A stretch of 64,000 nucleotides of DNA from Corynebacterium flavescens (lineage in GTDB: Bacteria; Actinomycetota; Actinomycetes; Mycobacteriales; Mycobacteriaceae). The DNA lies in assembly GCF_008693105.1 (NCBI RefSeq), contig NZ_VXKK01000018.1, forward strand, positions 1 through 64,000. The letters are read 5' to 3'. The first letter of the stretch is position 1; the number at the start of each line of letters is the position of its first letter. This document shows positions 9,520 through 19,391 of the stretch, one piece after another. A program made the translations under genes and the position numbers. The notes beneath the pieces are model-generated. The model saw only the letters and a program-made list of their open reading frames with translations, did no database searches and was not told where the DNA came from.

Positions 9520-10305
9520 ATGGCTCTCAACGATTCGATTGCTGCTGCGGTTAAGAAGAAGACCCAGCTGCTGGAAACATCACCATCGCGTTTCGCGGTT
9601 CGCGCCATTCTTGCCGGCGCATATCTCACGCTGGGAACGGCATTTGCCGGCGTGGTTGGAAACGCCGTCGACAAGCACGTGCCCGGCCTAGGCGCGCCCG
9701 TGTTTGCGCTGCTCTTCGGTATCGGACTCTTTGCCATTGTCATCCTTGGCGCAGAGCTGGCCACCAGCAACATGATGTACATGGTCTACGGCGTGGTGCA
9801 AAGGCGCGTGGGCTGGGGCAAAGGCCTGTGGCTGCTGGTGGTATCCACGGTGTTTAACCTTGTGGGGGCGGCCCTCGTGGCGTTGGCGCTGGGGTACTCG
9901 GCCAAGATGGGGCACATGGACCCCAGCCACTTGCTTGCCACCATTGTGGAAGGCAAGCTAAACAAGAGCACGGGCGGGCTTCTTATAGAGGCCCTCCTGG
10001 CAAACTTCGTGGTGAACATGGCCATTGTTGGAGCTCTATTTGCCAAGGACCTGGGGTCAAAGTTCCTCGTCATCGTTCCCATCATCGCTATATTCGTGGG
10101 GCTGAGCCTCGAGCACGTGGTAGCGAATTTCTGCCTGATGCTGTTGGTGCTATTTGCGAGTGACCCGCTCCCGGCAGCCATGACGTTGGGCGCCGTGGCC
10201 GAAAACTGGGTTATGGTGTGGCTAGGAAACCTGATTGGTGGGGGAGTGCTGATGGGCGGGGTCTATGCCTGGCTCAACCAGGGCCCCGGCGAATACCGGG
10301 ACTGA
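9520..10305 (+). CDS. Formate/nitrite transporter (FNT) family channel
   Basis: The 261-residue protein has six membrane segments. Its FNT hallmarks are the AGAYLTLGTAF helix, LEHVVANF near residue 193, which supplies the conserved channel histidine, and the terminal GNLIGGGVLMG helix. FNT channels pass formate, nitrite or hydrosulfide with protons across the cytoplasmic membrane. The nearby fdhD suggests formate, but no formate dehydrogenase gene is present in this window. AGAAGGA precedes the ATG at 9520. It faces mntH with an 8-base convergent gap. Confidence 0.88.
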   Translation: MALNDSIAAAVKKKTQLLETSPSRFAVRAILAGAYLTLGTAFAGVVGNAVDKHVPGLGAPVFALLFGIGLFAIVILGAELATSNMMYMVYGVVQRRVGWGKGLWLLVVSTVFNLVGAALVALALGYSAKMGHMDPSHLLATIVEGKLNKSTGGLLIEALLANFVVNMAIVGALFAKDLGSKFLVIVPIIAIFVGLSLEHVVANFCLMLLVLFASDPLPAAMTLGAVAENWVMVWLGNLIGGGVLMGGVYAWLNQGPGEYRD

Positions 10306-10313
10306 TTGCAGGA

Positions 10314-11483
10314 CTAAAACAGCGCGATAACCAGGGCGATGTTGAGCGCGACGATGGCCGTGGACAAGACCACGGCGATGGCGCGCGATCCCCAGCCGGC
10401 GGCGAATTCTCCCATGATGGCCGGGGAGCTGACGTAGCGCATCAGCGGGATGAGCGCGAAAGGAATGCCGAGGGACAAGATGGCCTGGCTGAGCACAAGA
10501 GCGGTCGAGGGCTCGACTCCCGTCGCGATGATGCCGATTGCGGGAACCAGGGTGATGGCGCGGCGCGCGAGAAGCGGGATGCGCGTGTGCAAGAGGCCAG
10601 CCATGATCTCAGAGCCGGCGTAGGTGCCCACGGAGGTCGAGGCGAGGCCGCTGGCGAATAAGCCCAGGGCGAAAAGCCCCGCGACGGTGGTGCCGAGGTT
10701 CTCCAGGATTGCCGCATGTGCCCCGGCGATGGTGTCCGTTCCCGGCACGCCCGCGAGGCTGGAGGCGGCAACAAGCAGGAGGCCGATATTGACCACCCCG
10801 GCCGCAGTTAGGGCGACGATGATGCTGCTGCGGGTTTGTTTGAGCAGGTCCTTGACGTTTCCCTCCCCGGTGTCCTTCACCAGCGAGGAATGAAGGTAGA
10901 TAGCATGGGGCATAACAGTTGCGCCCAGCATGGAGGCGGTCAGGATGACGGCCTCGCGGTTTTCAAGCCGCGGGACTAAGCCCTGGATGGTTTGGCCGGC
11001 GGAAGGCGGATCGACGAAGAGTCCGGCGAGAAAACCAGCGCAGATCATGATGAGCAGGCCGACGATGACGCGCTCGAAAGCCCTGCGTCCTCGCTGGAAG
11101 GCTAGGAGCCCCATGGAGATCGCCCCGGTGATGAGGGCGCCTAGGAGGAGGGGGACATCGAAAAGCAGGTTGAGTGCAATGGCGCCGCCGATGACCTCCG
11201 CGAGATCTGTCGCGGCCGCCACGACTTCCGCCTGCACCCAAAAGGAGAGCCTCGTTGGGGTACGCAGACGCTGACCAAGCACCTCAGGAAGAGACTTTCC
11301 CGTGACAATTCCCAGCTTTGCCGATTGATATTGGATAAACATCGCCATGATGTTGGCGGCCACCAACACCCACACCAGCGTGTAACCAAATTGCGCGCCG
11401 GCCGAGATATTCGCCGCCACATTGCCCGGATCCACGTAGGCAATAGAGGCCACGAAGGCCGGGCCGAGCATCATCCACCGCAT
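10314..11483 (-). CDS. mntH: NRAMP manganese/divalent metal transporter
   Basis: This 389-residue proton-coupled metal importer has about 11 membrane segments. The metal-site motifs are intact: DPGN in helix 1 (YVDPGNVAANI, near residue 18) and MPH in helix 6 (GATVMPHAIYLHS, near 205). It imports Mn(II), and possibly Fe(II), into the cytoplasm. It lies between the FNT gene and fdhD on the minus strand, inside the gap that splits the spc ribosomal operon. The 57-bp gap before fdhD is AT-rich and probably holds its promoter; I cannot name an MntR site with confidence. Confidence 0.92.
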   Translation of the reverse strand: MRWMMLGPAFVASIAYVDPGNVAANISAGAQFGYTLVWVLVAANIMAMFIQYQSAKLGIVTGKSLPEVLGQRLRTPTRLSFWVQAEVVAAATDLAEVIGGAIALNLLFDVPLLLGALITGAISMGLLAFQRGRRAFERVIVGLLIMICAGFLAGLFVDPPSAGQTIQGLVPRLENREAVILTASMLGATVMPHAIYLHSSLVKDTGEGNVKDLLKQTRSSIIVALTAAGVVNIGLLLVAASSLAGVPGTDTIAGAHAAILENLGTTVAGLFALGLFASGLASTSVGTYAGSEIMAGLLHTRIPLLARRAITLVPAIGIIATGVEPSTALVLSQAILSLGIPFALIPLMRYVSSPAIMGEFAAGWGSRAIAVVLSTAIVALNIALVIALF

Positions 11484-11540
11484 TACTTAAGGTGCCTTTC
11501 TATGTTGTTTTAACGATAGACATGATAGTTGCGGCCTTAT

Positions 11541-12404
11541 CTATGGGCGCAATTCCCCCGCATAGAGGCTGAAGTCTTGCTCGCTAGCGCGGCCCACGAG
11601 GACGATGCCTGCCGCGCGGGCGGCGTCGACGGCCTGGGAGGAGGGCACCTCGGCGGAGATGACCGCGCTAAAGCCGACTAAGGCGGCTAGGCGGATGGTG
11701 GCGAAGTCAGGGGTGTAGCTGAGGGCGAGGACCAGCTTCGAGGCCGGGAGCTTCGCGTCAAGTAGGAGTGCGCCCACCACCTGGGGTACGCAATTGCCGG
11801 CGGTGATGTCCTCGCGCAACACTACGGGGTTACCTTCTTCGTCGCAGGCAGCGGCAGCGTGGGTGCCGCCGGTCTTGTGGAAGAGCCTGCGGCCCTTGTG
11901 CAGGCCTACAATCGTGGCGCCGATAAGAAGGGGATCTACCGAGTAAGCCCGCTGAGCATTGGTCTGGTGCAGTTCTAATTCCGCCTGCAGCTGCGCTATG
12001 GGTGCAGCCGCGCTTGGCGAAGCCGCGCAGTCCGAACCCCGGCCCGAGCCAGGTTCAGGGTTGGCAGCGGCGGTTGTCGGGGCGAATGCGAGCTGGGGGC
12101 GGCGGGTGAGCGATAGATCAAGGCGATTGTAGGCATTGGTGCCGGTGGCGTCGGCTCCCGCGCAATAGCGGGCGGTGTCGACGTCGCCCGCGCGGCGGAT
12201 GAGCCCGCGGGAGAAAAGCAAGCCGTGGGCAAGGTCGATATCATGCCCGGGGGTGCGCGCCACTGTGGCGAGGACTGCGCCGTCAAGGCGGACCTCGAGG
12301 GTTTCCTCGCCCGGAACTATTCCGGCCCGGGTATCGACCTGGGTGATGCGGTCATCGGCGAGGTGAACTGTGGTCACGGCAAAGGAAGAACTCAAGCGGC
12401 TCAT
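11541..12404 (-). CDS. fdhD: FdhD-like protein lacking the CxxC motif
   Basis: FdhD moves sulfur from a cysteine desulfurase to the bis-MGD cofactor of formate dehydrogenases. Family landmarks are present: EETLEVRLDG, TPGHDIDLAHGLLFSRGLI, RYCAGADATGTNAYNRLDLSL, FHKTGGTHAAA, and a C-terminal GFSAVISAEVPSS helix. The stretch that normally reads SSCGVCG is replaced by a Pro/Gly/Ala-rich segment (GSGRGSDCAASPSAA) with one Cys followed by Ser at the second position (CxxS). The start at 12404 (MSRLSSSF) fits the family; 12437 is a longer alternative. No fdhF-type gene is seen. The gene may be diverging or acting on a different enzyme. Confidence 0.8.
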   Translation of the reverse strand: MSRLSSSFAVTTVHLADDRITQVDTRAGIVPGEETLEVRLDGAVLATVARTPGHDIDLAHGLLFSRGLIRRAGDVDTARYCAGADATGTNAYNRLDLSLTRRPQLAFAPTTAAANPEPGSGRGSDCAASPSAAAPIAQLQAELELHQTNAQRAYSVDPLLIGATIVGLHKGRRLFHKTGGTHAAAACDEEGNPVVLREDITAGNCVPQVVGALLLDAKLPASKLVLALSYTPDFATIRLAALVGFSAVISAEVPSSQAVDAARAAGIVLVGRASEQDFSLYAGELRP

Positions 12405-12437
12405 CAGAACACGCGCCCTACGGGAAGCGTGCCGCAT

Positions 12438-12849
12438 TGGCTGCAGATGATTGTGTCTGGGGCAGTGCGAAGGAAACTCACATTCATGCAGGCTACCGTA
12501 GTGACCCGCTTGAGCAATGCGCGAGCCCAGGGATTTGATTAAGCAGGGGCTTTGATAGTAAAGTGGCTGGTCGGACTTGGCTGCAGGCTGAGGGGCGCTT
12601 GAATTAGGGCCCCTGGCTGCTTAAAGCCTTGCTCTGACTCAAGAATTTACATCATCAACTTTGTTGTAGGCCCCTCGCCGCATGTAGCGGACCGTTGTCT
12701 GTATCAAAGGGTGGCGAGCGCCTCGTGGTATTGACCGCGGGGAGCGTGAGTAGCCCGAAATCACACGGAAAACGCTTAGGTGAGAGCGCACGCTCATGGC
12801 GTCGCGTTGTGTGGGAACCGCAGCAAGAAAGGTATACGGTCACCTAACC
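12438..12849 (+). other. Leader region of the rpsH operon
   Basis: About 410 bases carry no convincing gene. A hairpin at 12583-12620 (GCAG and AGGGGC on the left arm, GCCCCT and CTGC on the right) has no T-run and could be a leader or attenuator element. An AT-rich stretch near 12551-12562 could hold a promoter. The TTAGGTGA-type sequence near 12777 is too poor a match to call. Confidence 0.3.
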
Positions 12850-13233
12850 ATGACCATGACTGATCCTATCGCCGACATGTTGTCGCGCGTGCGCAACGCA
12901 AACCATGCGCACCACGACACCGTGTCGATGCCGACCTCCAAGATCAAGGTGAACATCGCCGAGATCCTGAAGCAGGAAGGCTACATTGCGAACTACTCTG
13001 TCGAGGGCCACAACCTGGTTCTCGAGCTCAAGTACAACAACCGTGAGCGTTCGTTGTCGGGTCTTCGCCGCGTTTCGAAGCCGGGCCTGCGTGTGTACAC
13101 CAAGTCGACCGAACTGCCCAAGGTCCTCGGCGGCCTGGGCGTGGCTATCATTTCCACGTCCCAGGGACTGCTGACCGACCGTCAGGCTCAGGAGAAGGGC
13201 GTAGGCGGAGAAGTTCTCGCCTACGTCTGGTAA
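12850..13233 (+). CDS. rpsH: Ribosomal protein uS8
   Basis: This 30S protein of about 127 residues binds 16S rRNA helix 21 and is an early assembly protein. [16 protein letters not shown] at the N-terminus and [26 protein letters not shown] at the C-terminus identify it. The ATG at 12850 is used because the longer frame has no family support; ATG at 12856 is also possible. AAGAAAGG upstream serves as ribosome site. It resumes the spc operon after the 3.5-kb inserted block. Confidence 0.97.
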   Translation: MTMTDPIADMLSRVRNANHAHHDTVSMPTSKIKVNIAEILKQEGYIANYSVEGHNLVLELKYNNRERSLSGLRRVSKPGLRVYTKSTELPKVLGGLGVAIISTSQGLLTDRQAQEKGVGGEVLAYVW

Positions 13234-13247
13234 GGGAGGATTGACAC

Positions 13248-13784
13248 ATGTCACGTATCGGTCTAGCACCAATCGCCGTACCATCCGGCGTCGAAATCAA
13301 GATCAATGGCTCCGAGGTCGAGGTCAAGGGTTCCAAGGGAACTCAAACCGTCGTGCTTCCTGAGCCGATCACCGCAGCAGTCGAGGACGGCGAAATCAAG
13401 GTCGCCCGCCCCGACGAGAACCGCAAGAACCGCGCTCTGCACGGTCTTTCTCGCTCGCTGATCAACAATGCTGTTGTTGGCGTCTCTGAGGGCTACACCA
13501 TCAAGATGGAAATCTTCGGTGTTGGCTACCGCGTTCAGCTCAAGGGCAAGAACCTCGAGTTCGCTCTGGGGTACTCCCACCCGGTCCTCATTGAGGCTCC
13601 GGAAGGAATCACCTTCGCTGTCGACGGAGCAACCAAGCTCTCCGTTTCTGGAATCAACAAGCAGCAAGTCGGACAGATCGCCGCTAACATCCGTCGTCTG
13701 CGTAAGGATGATCCTTACAAGGGCAAGGGCATTCGTTACGATGGCGAGCAGATCCGTCGCAAGGTCGGAAAGACGGGTAAGTAA
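13248..13784 (+). CDS. rplF: Ribosomal protein uL6
   Basis: This 178-residue protein has two repeated alpha/beta domains and the C-terminal signature [21 protein letters not shown]. It sits near the factor-binding site of the 50S subunit. It follows rpsH by 14 bases, with GGGAGGA in the gap. Confidence 0.97.
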   Translation: MSRIGLAPIAVPSGVEIKINGSEVEVKGSKGTQTVVLPEPITAAVEDGEIKVARPDENRKNRALHGLSRSLINNAVVGVSEGYTIKMEIFGVGYRVQLKGKNLEFALGYSHPVLIEAPEGITFAVDGATKLSVSGINKQQVGQIAANIRRLRKDDPYKGKGIRYDGEQIRRKVGKTGK

Positions 13785-13787
13785 GCA

Positions 13788-14189
13788 ATGGCTAACACTG
13801 AAAACACTAAGCGCACCCCAATCGGCAAGGACATCTCGTCCCGTCGTCGCGAAGCACGCGCCCGCCGTCACTTCCGCATCCGCAAGACGCTGCGCGGCAC
13901 CCCAGAGGCACCGCGTCTGGTCATGCACCGTACCTCGCGCCACGTCCACGTACAGGTCATCGACGACTTGGCAGGCCACACCCTGGTCTCCGCTTCGTCC
14001 ATGGAAGCTGACGTGCGCGCCATCGAGGGCGACAAGAAGGCCAAGGCCGCCAAGGTAGGTGCTCTCATCGCAGAGCGCGCCAAGGCAGCTGGCATCGAGA
14101 AGGTCGTCTTCGACCGCGCAGGCTACAAGTACCACGGGCGTGTTGCCGCACTGGCAGAGGCCGCACGCGAAGGTGGTCTGAAGTTCTAA
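13788..14189 (+). CDS. rplR: Ribosomal protein uL18
   Basis: This 133-residue 5S-rRNA-binding protein of the central protuberance has [19 protein letters not shown] and the C-terminal [26 protein letters not shown]. It starts 3 bases after rplF and is part of the same operon. Confidence 0.97.
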   Translation: MANTENTKRTPIGKDISSRRREARARRHFRIRKTLRGTPEAPRLVMHRTSRHVHVQVIDDLAGHTLVSASSMEADVRAIEGDKKAKAAKVGALIAERAKAAGIEKVVFDRAGYKYHGRVAALAEAAREGGLKF

Positions 14190-14229
14190 TGATCATCGCA
14201 AACGGAAACATCAACGGAAGGAACGCCTA

Positions 14230-14853
14230 ATGTCGGACCGTGAACAGCGTGACGGCGGACGCTCCGCCGATAACAAGAGCGGCGGAAACAACCGTCGCAA
14301 CGATCGTCGTAACGATCGCCGCAACCAGGACAACGAGCGCGATAAGTACATCGAGCGCGTAGTCACCATCAACCGCGTCTCCAAGACCGTCAAGGGTGGA
14401 CGCAACATGTCCTTCACCGCCCTCGTGGTCGTCGGTGACGGTCAGGGAATGGTCGGCGTCGGCTACGGCAAGGCCAAAGAGGTCCCGGCCGCAATCCAGA
14501 AGGGCGCAGAAGAGGCTCGCAAGAACTTCTTCCGCGTGCCGATGATTGCTGGCACCATTACCCACCCCGTAGAGGGTCGCGACGCAGCTGGCATCGTCAT
14601 GATGAAGCCGGCCGCTCCTGGTACTGGTGTTATCGCCGGTGGCGCTGCCCGCCCCGTGCTTGAGTGTGCAGGCGTGCAGGACATCCTGTCGAAGTCCCTC
14701 GGCTCCGACAACGCTCTCAACGTCGTCCGCGCTACAGTGGACGGCCTCAAGCAGCTGGTTCGCCCCGAAGAGGTTGCCGCTCGTCGTGGCAAGACCGTCG
14801 AAGAGGTTACCCCGGCCCGTATGCTGCGCAAGCGCGCAGGTCAGGAGGCATAA
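14230..14853 (+). CDS. rpsE: Ribosomal protein uS5
   Basis: This 207-residue protein of the 30S decoding and helicase region has an N-terminal extension rich in Asp, Asn and Arg (about 40 residues). The S5 double-stranded RNA-binding domain ([22 protein letters not shown]) and the C-terminal domain ([20 protein letters not shown]) follow. GGAAGGAACG precedes the start. It lies 40 bases after rplR. Confidence 0.97.
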   Translation: MSDREQRDGGRSADNKSGGNNRRNDRRNDRRNQDNERDKYIERVVTINRVSKTVKGGRNMSFTALVVVGDGQGMVGVGYGKAKEVPAAIQKGAEEARKNFFRVPMIAGTITHPVEGRDAAGIVMMKPAAPGTGVIAGGAARPVLECAGVQDILSKSLGSDNALNVVRATVDGLKQLVRPEEVAARRGKTVEEVTPARMLRKRAGQEA

Positions 14854-14855
14854 CA

Positions 14856-15041
14856 ATGGCTCTGAAGATTACTCAGGTTAAGGGCCTTGTGGGCACCAAG
14901 CCGAATCACCGCGCCAACATCGAGGCCCTCGGCCTCAAGCGTATCGGACAGTCTGTTATCAAGCAGGACACCCCGATCGTGCGCGGAATGGTTCAGAAGG
15001 TGCGTCACCTGGTCACAGTCGAAGAAGTGGCAGGGGAGTAA
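14856..15041 (+). CDS. rpmD: Ribosomal protein uL30
   Basis: This 61-residue 50S protein carries the L30 signature ([31 protein letters not shown]). The ATG at 14856, two bases after the rpsE stop and behind GGAGG, is chosen over longer frames. It is coupled to rpsE and followed after 3 bases by rplO. Confidence 0.97.
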   Translation: MALKITQVKGLVGTKPNHRANIEALGLKRIGQSVIKQDTPIVRGMVQKVRHLVTVEEVAGE

Positions 15042-15044
15042 ACC

Positions 15045-15494
15045 ATGGCTGATATCATCAAGCTGCACGACCTGCGCCCAACCGCAGGTGCAAACACGCC
15101 GAAGACCCGCGTTGGCCGCGGTGAGGCATCCAAGGGTAAGACCGCTGGCCGCGGTACCAAGGGCACCGGAGCTCGCAAGACGGTCTCGGCCGCTTTCGAG
15201 GGTGGCCAGATGCCGATCCACATGCGTCTGCCCAAGCTCAAGGGCTTCAAGAACCCCAACCATGTTGAGTACCAGGTAGTCAACGTGGCCGACTTGACTG
15301 AGAAGTTCACCGCTGGCGGAGACGTCACGGTGGCCGATCTCGTCGCCGCCGGTTTGGTTCGCAAGAACCAGCCGGTCAAGGTCTTGGGCAACGGCGACAT
15401 CAGCGTCAAGCTGAATGTCACCGCTGACAAGTTCTCCAAGTCCGCTGTTGAGAAGATCGAGGCTGCCGGTGGTTCCACCACCGCAACCAAGTAG
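15045..15494 (+). CDS. rplO: Ribosomal protein uL15
   Basis: This 149-residue late-assembly 50S protein has the flexible Gly/Arg/Lys-rich N-terminus ([21 protein letters not shown]) and the L15e-type C-terminal fold. It is the last gene of the spc part and is followed by a strong hairpin terminator at 15514. Confidence 0.97.
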   Translation: MADIIKLHDLRPTAGANTPKTRVGRGEASKGKTAGRGTKGTGARKTVSAAFEGGQMPIHMRLPKLKGFKNPNHVEYQVVNVADLTEKFTAGGDVTVADLVAAGLVRKNQPVKVLGNGDISVKLNVTADKFSKSAVEKIEAAGGSTTATK

Positions 15495-15513
15495 TTCTCT
15501 CTAGCACTGCTTT

Positions 15514-15555
15514 AAGTGCCCGCACTCACCTTTATAGGCGAGTGCGGGCACTTTT
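15514..15555 (+). terminator. Terminator after rplO
   Basis: AAGTGCCCGCACTCACC and GGCGAGTGCGGGCACTT form a 17-bp stem with one mismatch around a TTTATA loop, followed by a T-run. secY must therefore have its own promoter in the next 200 bases. Confidence 0.9.
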
Positions 15556-15773
15556 GTTATCCTAAACACCCTGTGCTTTGTGGACACAGTTGCCAAGACT
15601 GGTAGGGTAATAGGGTCATAAGTGTTCAACCGTCCCTGAGAGAATTCTAAGCGCCGCCTAAACGTCGGCGTCGCGGCTTCTCACTGGGCAGATGAGTTCC
15701 ACCTTCGCGTGCTTGAGTGATACCCGGAAAAGCCGGGGGAGCTGGCCGCGCGAAAGGCCAGGAGGATTTTGTA

Positions 15774-17099
15774 GTGTCCGCCATTTTGCAGGCTTTTAAG
15801 GACGCCGATCTGCGTAAGAAGATCATCTTCACCATCGTGATGATTATCGCCTATCGCATCGGCGCGCAGATCCCGTCCCCAGGTGTCGATTACGCCTCTA
15901 TCGCGGGACGTCTGCGCACGCTGACTGAGGAGTCTGGCAACCTTTACTCCGTCATCAACCTCTTCTCCGGCGGAGCGTTGCTGCAGCTGTCTATCTTCGC
16001 CATCGGCATCATGCCGTACATTACGGCCTCGATCATCGTGCAGCTGCTGACGGTAGTCATCCCGCACTTCGAGCAGCTGAAGAAAGAGGGGCAGTCCGGT
16101 CAAGCCAAGATGACGCAGTATACGCGTTATCTCACTCTGGCTCTGGCCATCCTACAGTCCTCGGGCATCGTTGCCCTGGCTGACCGCGAGCAGCTGCTGG
16201 GTCAAGGCGTGGCCGTCTTGGCTGAGGACCGTAACTTCTTTACGCTTATCAGCCTGGTCATCACCATGACCGCCGGCGCCATCTTGGTTATGTGGATGGG
16301 TGAGCTCATCACTGAAAAGGGCATCGGTAACGGTATGTCCCTGCTCATCTTCGCCGGTATCGCAACGCGTCTTCCTACCGATGGCGTATCAATCCTCAAG
16401 AACAACGGCGGCTTGGTTCTTGCGATGATTATCGTGGGCCTCATCGTCTTGGTCATTGGCATCACTTTCATCGAGCAGGGCCAGCGCCGCATTCCGGTGC
16501 AGTACGCCAAGCGCATGGTGGGTCGCCGTCAGTACGGTGGTTCTTCCACCTACCTACCTTTGAAGGTCAACCAGGCCGGCGTTATTCCCGTTATCTTCGC
16601 ATCTTCCTTGGTCTACATGCCGGTCCTCATCACGCAGATCGTTACCTCCGGTTCTGCAGCCACCCCGGATAACTGGTGGCAACGCAATATCATTGCGCAC
16701 CTGCAGTCGCCCTCCTCGTGGCAGTACATCGTGGTCTACTTTGTGCTCACCATCTTCTTCTCCTACTTCTACGTCTCCGTGCAGTATGACCCCGCCGAGC
16801 AGGCCGACAATATGAAGAAGTATGGTGGATTTATCCCGGGTATCCGTCCGGGTCGGCCCACCGCGGAGTACCTCGGGTTCGTTATGAACCGTTTGCTCTT
16901 CGTTGGATCCCTGTACCTCGCCATCATCGCAATCCTGCCGAATATCCTCTTGGATCTGGGCGTGGGACATGGTTCCGCGGGCGGTGCGTCCGCTTTCGGT
17001 GGTACGGCTATCCTCATTATGGTTTCCGTCGCCTTGACAACGGTCAAGCAGATAGAATCCCAGCTTTTGCAATCTAACTACGAAGGACTTCTCAAGTAA
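15774..17099 (+). CDS. secY: SecY protein-translocase channel
   Basis: The 441-residue channel subunit of the SecYEG translocon has ten membrane segments in the cytoplasmic membrane. Signatures include [39 protein letters not shown] and the C-terminal loop [15 protein letters not shown]. The GTG at 15774 is the start because AGGAGGA lies 7 bases before it and the product begins [16 protein letters not shown] as in the family. Its stop overlaps the adk start by one base (TAATG). Confidence 0.97.
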   Translation: MSAILQAFKDADLRKKIIFTIVMIIAYRIGAQIPSPGVDYASIAGRLRTLTEESGNLYSVINLFSGGALLQLSIFAIGIMPYITASIIVQLLTVVIPHFEQLKKEGQSGQAKMTQYTRYLTLALAILQSSGIVALADREQLLGQGVAVLAEDRNFFTLISLVITMTAGAILVMWMGELITEKGIGNGMSLLIFAGIATRLPTDGVSILKNNGGLVLAMIIVGLIVLVIGITFIEQGQRRIPVQYAKRMVGRRQYGGSSTYLPLKVNQAGVIPVIFASSLVYMPVLITQIVTSGSAATPDNWWQRNIIAHLQSPSSWQYIVVYFVLTIFFSYFYVSVQYDPAEQADNMKKYGGFIPGIRPGRPTAEYLGFVMNRLLFVGSLYLAIIAILPNILLDLGVGHGSAGGASAFGGTAILIMVSVALTTVKQIESQLLQSNYEGLLK

Positions 17100-17644
17100 T
17101 GCGTTACGTACTCCTCGGCCCTCCCGGCGCCGGAAAAGGCACTCAGGCTGCTATCCTCAGCGAAAAGCTCGGCGTGCCGCACATCTCCACCGGTGATCTC
17201 TTCCGCGCCAACATTGGTGAGGGAACTCCGCTAGGCGTTGAGGCTAAGTCCTACATCGATGCTGGAAAGCTCGTCCCCACCGACGTCACGGCCCGCATGG
17301 TCGAGGACCGTCTTTCCCAAGCGGACGCGCAGCAGGGCTTCCTGTTGGACGGCTTCCCCCGCACGGTAGAGCAGGCAGACATCCTGGAAAAGCTCTTGGC
17401 AGACAAGGGCTTGAAGCTTGACGGTGTCATTAATTTTGAGGTCTCAGAAGACGTCGTCGTCGAGCGCATGCTCGCCCGCGGTCGCGCGGACGACAATGAA
17501 GAAACCATTCGCACCCGTCTCGGTGTCTACCGTGACGAGACCTTCCCGCTCATCCAGCACTACGGCGACAAGATCATCTCCGTCAAGGCTGAGGGCACCG
17601 TGGAAGACATCAACGCCCGCACCCTGCAGGCTATCGGAAAGTAG
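17099..17644 (+). CDS. adk: Adenylate kinase
   Basis: This 181-residue short-form enzyme (no zinc or lid insertion) converts ATP and AMP to two ADP in the cytoplasm. It has the P-loop [11 protein letters not shown] near residues 7-17, the AMP-site DGFPRT and the lid [16 protein letters not shown]. It is coupled to secY by TAATG and followed by map after 2 bases. Confidence 0.97.
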   Translation: MRYVLLGPPGAGKGTQAAILSEKLGVPHISTGDLFRANIGEGTPLGVEAKSYIDAGKLVPTDVTARMVEDRLSQADAQQGFLLDGFPRTVEQADILEKLLADKGLKLDGVINFEVSEDVVVERMLARGRADDNEETIRTRLGVYRDETFPLIQHYGDKIISVKAEGTVEDINARTLQAIGK

Positions 17645-17646
17645 TT

Positions 17647-18438
17647 ATGGCTTTTCATCGTCGCACCAAGAAGATCATCGCGCGCACCCCAGGGGAGCTC
17701 GACGCCATGCAGGTGGCGGGAGAGATCGTTGGCGCGGCGCTGAAAGCAGTCCGCGCGGCTGCAGCACCAGGCGTCACCACCTTGGAGCTAGACCAGGTAG
17801 CTGAAGACACCATCCGTCAAGCCGGTGCCTATCCCACCTTCAAGGGCTATGAGGGCTTCCCGGCCTCAATCTGCGCCTCGGTCAACGAGGTTATCGTGCA
17901 CGGGATTCCTACGGTGGACGTTGTTCTCTGCGACGGCGATCTCGTCTCTATCGACTGCGGCGCCACGCTAGACGGCTGGGTGGGGGACAGCGCCTGGTCC
18001 TTTGGCGTAGGTGAGCTCACCCCAGAAGCAAACGCCCTTAATGAGGCAACCGAGTGGGTCCTCCACGAAGGCATGAAGGCCATGATTCCTGACAACCGCT
18101 TGACGGATGTTTCTGCCGCTCTGGAGCAGGCCACCTACCGCGCTGAGGAGAAGTTCGGCGTGAATCTATATATCGTCGATGGATATGGCGGGCACGGCAT
18201 CGGGCACGAGATGCACGAGGAGCCTTACTTGTCCAATGAAGGCAAGGCTGGACGTGGCCCGCTTATTCAAGAAGGTTCCGTCTTAGCCATCGAACCAATG
18301 CTCACTTTGGGTACCGAGGACAACGCCGTTCTCGAGGATGACTGGACAGTAGTCACGCTTGACGGTTCCTTAGCCTCGCACTGGGAGCACACGGTTGCTG
18401 CCACCGCGCATGGTCCGCGGATTCTCACGCGCCGCTAG
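17647..18438 (+). CDS. map: Methionine aminopeptidase type I
   Basis: This 263-residue metalloenzyme removes the initiator Met from nascent proteins. Metal ligands are visible: the Asp pair around [14 protein letters not shown], His in [13 protein letters not shown], and Glu in [11 protein letters not shown] and in the terminal [10 protein letters not shown]. It is the third gene of the secY-adk-map operon. The 108 bases after it hold the leaderless-type promoter of the L,D-transpeptidase gene. Confidence 0.96.
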   Translation: MAFHRRTKKIIARTPGELDAMQVAGEIVGAALKAVRAAAAPGVTTLELDQVAEDTIRQAGAYPTFKGYEGFPASICASVNEVIVHGIPTVDVVLCDGDLVSIDCGATLDGWVGDSAWSFGVGELTPEANALNEATEWVLHEGMKAMIPDNRLTDVSAALEQATYRAEEKFGVNLYIVDGYGGHGIGHEMHEEPYLSNEGKAGRGPLIQEGSVLAIEPMLTLGTEDNAVLEDDWTVVTLDGSLASHWEHTVAATAHGPRILTRR

Positions 18439-18533
18439 ATCTGCTCTTATTTGGCAGTGGTCGTGCGGGTTTCTCCCCGCATCAGGGGGGTAGCACATCG
18501 CCGCGGCGAGTAGTACCTGGGGCTGCTGGGGGC

Positions 18534-18539
18534 TATACT
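18534..18539 (+). promoter_or_regulatory. Likely leaderless promoter -10 of the L,D-transpeptidase gene
   Basis: TATACT ends 7 bases before the ATG at 18547 and there is no ribosome site. A transcript starting from it would begin at or next to the start codon. No clear -35 is seen. Confidence 0.5.
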
Positions 18540-18546
18540 TCCTGGC

Positions 18547-19374
18547 ATGTCACAATCTCCCCGCCGCAAAGCCACGCCATTTCTGCGCCGCGTTTTCGTA
18601 GCTCCCGTCACCGCCGGCGCACTTGCGCTCACGGCTTTGTTGGGAGCTCCCGCAGCCAGCGCCCAGCAACTGCCTAGCATCGAAGAGGTGCAATCCCAGG
18701 CTGATCAGCTCTCTGCTGAGGCCCGTCAGCAGCTTGATAACTTCGTGGGGCAGACCCGCGAAGGGGCATGGAATACCCGCAATCAGATCCTGCAACAACT
18801 GGAAACCGTCAATCCCCAGGCTGCTGCGGCTATCCGTCCCGCGGTAGACGCCGCTGTGGATGCCGTGTTCCCGGGCCTCATTGAGCAGAAGAACGCTGAA
18901 GCTCGTGCCGCGCGTGAGGCTGCGGATCGCGCCCACGCGGAGGAGATTGCTCGCCAGGAGGCTGAGGCCCGCGCCGCCTCCGAGCGTGCGGAGGCAGAGC
19001 GTGCTGCCAACCAGTTTGATCGCGGGAGCTGCCCGCTCGACGCAAAGGTCTGTGTTGACCTCGATGGCAAGCGTTCCTGGTTGCAGGGCCCCAATGGTGA
19101 GGTGACTTACGTTGCTTCCGCTATTTCCTCCGGCATGGCCGGTGAGGAGACCCCGCGTGGAACCTTCTACATCAACCGCAAGGTCAAGGATGAGATTTCC
19201 CGCGAGTTCAACAACGCCCCGATGCCTTACTCGATGTACTTCACCAACAGCGGACACGCCTTCCACGAGGGCTCGCCCGCCTATGAGTCCAATGGCTGCA
19301 TCCACCTGCCGCACAATGATGCGGTTCGTTTCTGGAATGATGTTCCAGTCGGATCAAAGGTAGTTATCTACTAG
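18547..19374 (+). CDS. Secreted L,D-transpeptidase (YkuD)
   Basis: This 275-residue exported protein has a basic n-region, a hydrophobic core and an ASA-Q type cleavage site near residue 39. A long Ala/Glu/Arg helical stretch (about residues 45-155, heptad-like, probably coiled coil) precedes the C-terminal YkuD domain (from about 165). The catalytic motif SNGCIHLP has Cys near residue 251, with His in SGHAFHEG near 237. Such enzymes make 3-3 crosslinks in peptidoglycan by a Cys acyl-enzyme, outside the membrane. It sits alone between map and infA with its own leaderless-type promoter and terminator. The helical N-region may reach across the wall; that is inference. Confidence 0.88.
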   Translation: MSQSPRRKATPFLRRVFVAPVTAGALALTALLGAPAASAQQLPSIEEVQSQADQLSAEARQQLDNFVGQTREGAWNTRNQILQQLETVNPQAAAAIRPAVDAAVDAVFPGLIEQKNAEARAAREAADRAHAEEIARQEAEARAASERAEAERAANQFDRGSCPLDAKVCVDLDGKRSWLQGPNGEVTYVASAISSGMAGEETPRGTFYINRKVKDEISREFNNAPMPYSMYFTNSGHAFHEGSPAYESNGCIHLPHNDAVRFWNDVPVGSKVVIY

Positions 19375-19391
19375 TCGCTCCGCTTGTTTGT

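Noticed and set aside
11484..11540. Possible MntR or DtxR site before mntH
   Set aside because: The AT-rich sequence has partial inverted symmetry but matches neither consensus well enough to call.
12655..12843. 62-codon minus-strand frame in the rpsH leader
   Set aside because: No ribosome site, no recognisable sequence and poor codon pattern; the region is better explained as a leader.
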